In this document: positions 63,540 to 64,000 of the stretch, piece by piece | How positions within the stretch are numbered: the stretch's first letter is position 1 | Layout: each line of letters opens with the position of its first letter | From: Amia ocellicauda | Taxonomy: Eukaryota; Chordata; Actinopteri; Amiiformes; Amiidae | Direction of reading: 5' to 3' | Assembly: GCF_036373705.1 (NCBI RefSeq) | Contig: NC_089866.1 | Coordinates: 2,820,001-2,884,000, forward strand | Length of the DNA: 64,000 bases | Translations under genes and position numbers: made by a program | Notes under the pieces: model-generated | Told to the model about the DNA's origin: nothing | Seen by the model: the letters and a program-made list of their open reading frames with translations, nothing else | Databases searched by the model: none

Positions 63540-64000
63540 CTGCAACAGGGAGGGGAAGAGATTAAGCCCCTCGTCCAGGCAGACGGATGAGGCCGGCATG
63601 GGCACGAGGGCGTACGGCCAACATATTTTAAAACATAACTGGCTTTCTTCCTCACAGTTACTAAACATTTCAATACACAGTATGTTTACAAAGCAAAGAG
63701 CTCAGAAAGTGTCAGGGTGGGCCTGAGGTTCTCCATTTGGTCAGTGAATTAGTTTCAGGCACCACTGGAAAACTAATCAGGGATACTTCATTCCACAGTC
63801 AAAGTTATCAATTGTTTATGGTACCTATAATGTTAAGACAGGGAAATACCTTAACCTTAGTGTGTCCAAGCGACCAGGTAACTAACTATCTCACACACAC
63901 ACAGTCGGGCGTGTGTCATCCCCCCTAACGAGCAGCTAGTCTTCCCTCCCTGGTCCCTATTGTCGTCTCCCAGGCGGCGAGGAACTGAGTGTTCCCAGCT
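63540..64000 (-). other. DNAAF5 intron at right edge
   Basis: No further DNAAF5 exon can be recognised before the window ends. A short AC run sits at about 63892-63903. Confidence 0.5.

Overview
This is vertebrate nuclear DNA, most likely from a ray-finned fish. The genes are intron-rich and sparse. The repeats are typical of fish genomes: two Tc1/mariner elements, hAT-type MITEs, 3' pieces of a non-LTR retrotransposon, SINE-like fragments and long dinucleotide and ATT microsatellites. One gene is a six-cysteine (C6AST-type) astacin of the hatching-enzyme/UVS.2 kind. I cannot name the species.

Layout from left to right. (1) 1-6519, + strand: the 3' part of NHERF2 (SLC9A3R2), with half of PDZ2 and the ezrin-binding tail. 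Its intron holds an apparently intact DD36E Tc1/mariner element at 1307-2529. (2) 7.0-12.2 kb: intergenic, with a decayed DD34E-type Tc1 copy at 9242-10783. (3) 12224-17802, - strand: a complete 12-exon secreted astacin protease with a Thr-rich linker and a C-terminal CUB domain. (4) 17.8-22.5 kb: intergenic repeats. (5) 22479-27415, - strand: a complete 9-exon GET4 gene. (6) 27.6-31.2 kb: intergenic, with a 20-bp minisatellite. (7) 32390-51709, - strand: a complete SUN1 coding region of 22 exons, one of them a possible cassette exon. (8) 57.2-58.05 kb: a GC-rich, CCAAT-box-rich segment lying between two divergently transcribed genes. (9) 58865-60888, + strand: a small 5-exon gene for a secreted, ER-retained six-cysteine protein of the canopy/MZB1 type. 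(10) 61921 to beyond the right edge, - strand: the last three exons of DNAAF5 (HEATR2).

The order GET4-SUN1-DNAAF5 matches human 7p22.3, and NHERF2 is on human 16p13.3. These two segments share a chromosome in chicken, so the window probably keeps an old vertebrate linkage. The genes do not form one pathway. GET4 and the canopy-like protein both concern ER protein biogenesis, SUN1 is a nuclear-envelope tether, DNAAF5 assembles ciliary dyneins, and NHERF2 is an apical scaffold.

All exon models were built by hand from splice signals, reading-phase continuity and remembered family sequences. Every phase closes and the coding totals are multiples of three. No database or transcript search was done. 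The least familiar items are the canopy-like gene next to DNAAF5, the SUN1 cassette-like exon, two GC-AG introns, the Met-turn change in the astacin, and a 73-bp tandem CCAAT/GC-box duplication.
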